NCBI RefSeq assembly: GCF_029227915.1
Contig: NC_079885.1
Coordinates: 29,763,001-29,827,000 of the forward strand
Direction of reading: 5' to 3'
DNA length: 64,000 nt
DNA from: Hydractinia symbiolongicarpus
Taxonomy: Eukaryota > Cnidaria > Hydrozoa > Anthoathecata > Hydractiniidae
Below are positions 62,131-64,000 of this stretch, in pieces; position 1 is the stretch's first letter; every line of letters begins with the position of its first letter. Both the position numbers and the translations under genes were made by a program. The notes beneath the pieces are model-generated. The model saw nothing but the letters and a program-made list of their open reading frames with translations. It was not told where the DNA came from and did no database searches.

Positions 62131-64000
62131 GAATAAAAGAAGTTTAATTGCCGGCAAACGAAAACCTGCGATTTCCCGTAAATCCCGGGCTTGGCCCGTA
62201 TAGTCGAATGTATACAAAGAAAGTACCCAGGGTGTAAACTCATTTCCCGAACGATTTTTTAAATTATCTTTTCACCACTAAGACGCATGAGACTTGTAGT
62301 TTTCAAACATGTTTTCATTTTTGATGAGACGCTGAATAAAAGAAGTTTAATCGCCGGCAAACGAAAACCCGCCATTTCCCGTAAGCCCCGGACTCGGCCC
62401 GTATAGTCAAAAGTATACAAAGAAAGTACCCAGGGAGTAAACTCATTTTCCGAACGATTTTCTAAATTATTTTTCCACCACTACAACGCATGAGACTTGT
62501 GGTTTTTAAAAATGTTTTCATTTTTGATGAGACGCTGAATAAAAGAAGTTTAATCGCCGGAAAACGAAACCCTGCGATTTCCTGTAAATCCCGGACGCGG
62601 CCCGTATAGTCAAAAGTATACAAAGAAAGTACCCAGGGAGTAAACTCATTTCCCGAACGAGTTTTTAAATTATTTTTTCACCACTAAAACTCATGAGACT
62701 TGTAGTTTTTAAAAATGTTTTTATTTTTGATGAGACGCTGAATAAAAGAAGTTTAATCGCCGGCAAACGAAAACCCGCCATTTCCCGTAAACCCCGGACT
62801 CGGCCCGTATAGTCAAAAGTATACAAAGAAAGTACCCAGGGAGTAAACTCATTTTCCAAACAATTTTTTAAATTATTTTTTCACCACTACAACGCATGAG
62901 ACTTGTAGTTTTTAAAAATGTTTTCATTTTTGATGAGACGCTGAATAAAAGAAGTTTAATCGCCGGCAAACGAAAACCCGCCATTTCCCGTAAACCCCGG
63001 ACTCGGCCCGTATAGTCAAAAGTATACAAAGAAATTACCCAGGGAGTAAACTCATTTTCCGAACGATTTTTTAAATTATTTTTTCACCACTAAAACGCAT
63101 GAGACTTGCAGTTTACAGAAATGTTTTCATTTTTGATGAGACGCTTAATGAAAGTGGTTTAATCGCCGACAAACGAAAACCCGCCATTTCCCGTAAACCC
63201 CGGACTCGGCCCGTATAGTCAAAAGTATACAAAGAAAGTATCCAGGGAGTAAACTCATTTTCCGAACGATTTTTTAAATTATTTTTTCACCACTACAACG
63301 CATGAGACTTGTAGTTTTCAAAAATGTTTTCATTTTTGATGAGACGCTTAATGAAAGGGGTTTAATCGCCGGCAAACGAAAACCCGATTTCCCGTAAATC
63401 CCGGGCTTGGCCCCTATAGTCGAATGTATACAAAGAAAGTACCCTGTGAGTAAACTCATTTCCAGAACGATTTTTTAAATTAGTTTTTCACCACTAAAAC
63501 GCACAAGACTTGTAGTTTTCAAAAGTGTTTTCATTTTTGATGAGACGCTGAATAAAAGAAGTTTAATCGACGGCAAACGAAAACCCGCCATTTCCCGTAA
63601 ACCCCGGACTCGGCCCGTATAGTCAAAAGTATACAAAGAAAGTACCCAGGGAGTAAACTCATTTTCCGAACGATTTTTTAAATTATTTTTTCACCACTAA
63701 AACGCATGAGACTTGTAGTTTTCAAAAATGTTTTCATTTTTGATGAGACGCTGAATAAAAGAAGTTTAATCGCCGGCAAACGAAAACCTGCGATTTCCCG
63801 TAAATCCCGAGCTTGGCCCGTATAGTCGAATGTATACAAAGAAAGCACCCAGGGTGTAAACTCATTTCCCGAACGATTTTTTAAATTATCTTTTCACCAC
63901 TAAAACGCATGAGACTTGTAGTTTTCAAACATGTTTTCATTTTTGATGAGACGCTGAATAAAAGAAGTTTAATCATCGGCAAACGAAAACCCGCCATTTC
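62131..64000. repeat. Mixed monomers at the right end of the window
   Basis: About nine monomers, cut off by the window end at monomer position 181. They include a GATTTTCTAAATTATTTTTC monomer near 62453, one with CCCTGCGATTTCCTG and GGACGCGG near 62570, one with AAACTCATGAG near 62687, a 201-bp CTGTGAG-preceding monomer with AAAACCCGATTTCCC near 63383, and TTAGTTTTTCACC with ACGCACAAGAC near 63481. The array clearly continues past 64000. Confidence 0.8.
62807..63009 (+). repeat. Representative monomer, CAGGGAG / GGACTCGG class
   Basis: A 203-bp unit typical of the right-hand third. Compared with the left-hand class it has GTCAAAAGTATAC instead of GTCGAATGTATAC, CAGGGAG instead of CTGTGAG, CACTACAACGC instead of CACTAAAACGC, the TGAATAAAAGAAG variable block, CCGCCATTTC instead of CCGCGATTTC, and AAACCCCGGACTCGG instead of AAATCCCGGGCTTGG. 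These variants tend to travel together but are also found recombined, so they mark sequence blocks shuffled between monomers rather than fixed subfamilies. Confidence 0.85.

Larger units (their letters stand above)
1..64000 (+). repeat. 203-bp satellite DNA array, head-to-tail, fills window
   Basis: Every part of the window is the same roughly 203-bp unit in one orientation. There are 314 complete monomers between 159 and 63819, with mean length 202.7 bp. Most monomers are exactly 203 bp; some are 201, 202 or 204 bp through 1-2 bp indels. The consensus has 41 C and 37 G (38% GC). Neighbouring monomers differ at perhaps 5-15% of positions, while monomers a whole duplication period apart are often identical. 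No coding gene, RNA gene, mobile element or unique spacer was seen. Known biology: arrays of this kind form centromeric or heterochromatic DNA in eukaryotes. The family is not one I recognise, and the chromosomal position is inference. Confidence 0.98.
48786..64000 (+). repeat. Homogeneous right-hand satellite domain
   Basis: About 75 monomers, nearly all with CAGGGAG (or GGGACTAA, GGGTGTAA variants) and most with TCAAAAGTATAC, CACTACAACGC and AAACCCCGGACTCGG. Monomer length is almost constant at 203 bp; the one indel I saw is a 2-bp loss in AAAACCCGATTTCCC near 63383. CTGTGAG reappears once, near 63440, with GGGCTTGGCCC and TTAGTTTTTC. Internal duplications are listed separately. I saw no other kind of sequence. 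Confidence 0.9.

Noticed and set aside
1-64000. CRISPR array or other repeat-spacer system
   Set aside because: Repeats are contiguous with no unique spacers, the unit is 203 bp, and no cas-like genes are present.
1-64000. Duplication edges concentrated at the inverted repeat
   Set aside because: Two edges (46068, 53984-54006) fall there, but others fall near monomer positions 30, 76, 157, 187 and 192 (for example 45232, 10581, 12486, 40114, 4005), so there is no clear clustering.
1-64000. Ribosomal spacer, tRNA or small-RNA gene array
   Set aside because: No rRNA or tRNA sequence is recognisable in the 203-bp unit; I saw no A/B box pair with a foldable cloverleaf.

Overview
The whole 64 kb window is one uninterrupted satellite DNA array. 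A monomer of about 203 bp is repeated head to tail, always in the same orientation, from the first base to the last. Taking the conserved GTATAGTC as monomer position 1, the first full monomer starts at 159 and the last GTATAGTC is at 63820. That gives 314 complete monomers plus a partial one at each end. The length tally closes: 314 x 203 exceeds the observed 63,661 bp by 81, made up of one 57-bp out-of-register junction (46068/46069) and a net 24 bp of 1-2 bp indels. I found no gene, RNA gene, transposable element, unique spacer or inversion. The many short open frames on both strands are by-products of the repeat and are not annotated as genes.

The window almost certainly comes from a eukaryote: centromeric, pericentromeric or other constitutive heterochromatin. 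The monomer is close to nucleosome-repeat length, about 38% GC, and has no CpG depletion (13 CpG in the consensus, observed/expected about 1.7). The last point argues mildly against a genome with heavy germline CpG methylation and would suit many invertebrates. I do not recognise the satellite family and do not name a species.

Layout. (1) 1-18641 and 19478-37712 are two near-identical copies of one large block with a period of 19,477 bp (96 monomers). The second copy lacks exactly two monomers (406 bp). 18642-19477 belongs to the period but has no second copy downstream. (2) Inside the large block are older nested tandem duplications of 3, 5, 7, 8, 10, 13 and 18 monomers. (3) 37713-40113 is a transition zone with a 3-monomer tandem duplication. 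(4) 40114-48785 is an 18-monomer block (3,654 bp) followed by a second copy expanded to 5,018 bp by internal duplications of 812 and 552 bp (3654+812+552=5018). (5) 48786-64000 is a more homogeneous domain in which nearly all monomers carry CAGGGAG and mostly the GGACTCGG variant, with duplications of 1, 4, 6, 11, 15 and 22 monomers.

There is no gene circuit here. The content is a record of unequal exchange: duplications are almost always an integer number of monomers, while their edges fall at many different points within the monomer. Each monomer carries a 9-bp perfect inverted repeat with a TTTT loop, paired T-tracts 12 bp apart, and four CCCG motifs at 9-11 bp spacing, which are candidate structural or protein-binding elements. 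All similarities were found by eye, so edges are good to a few bases where stated as exact and to roughly 10-50 bp elsewhere.
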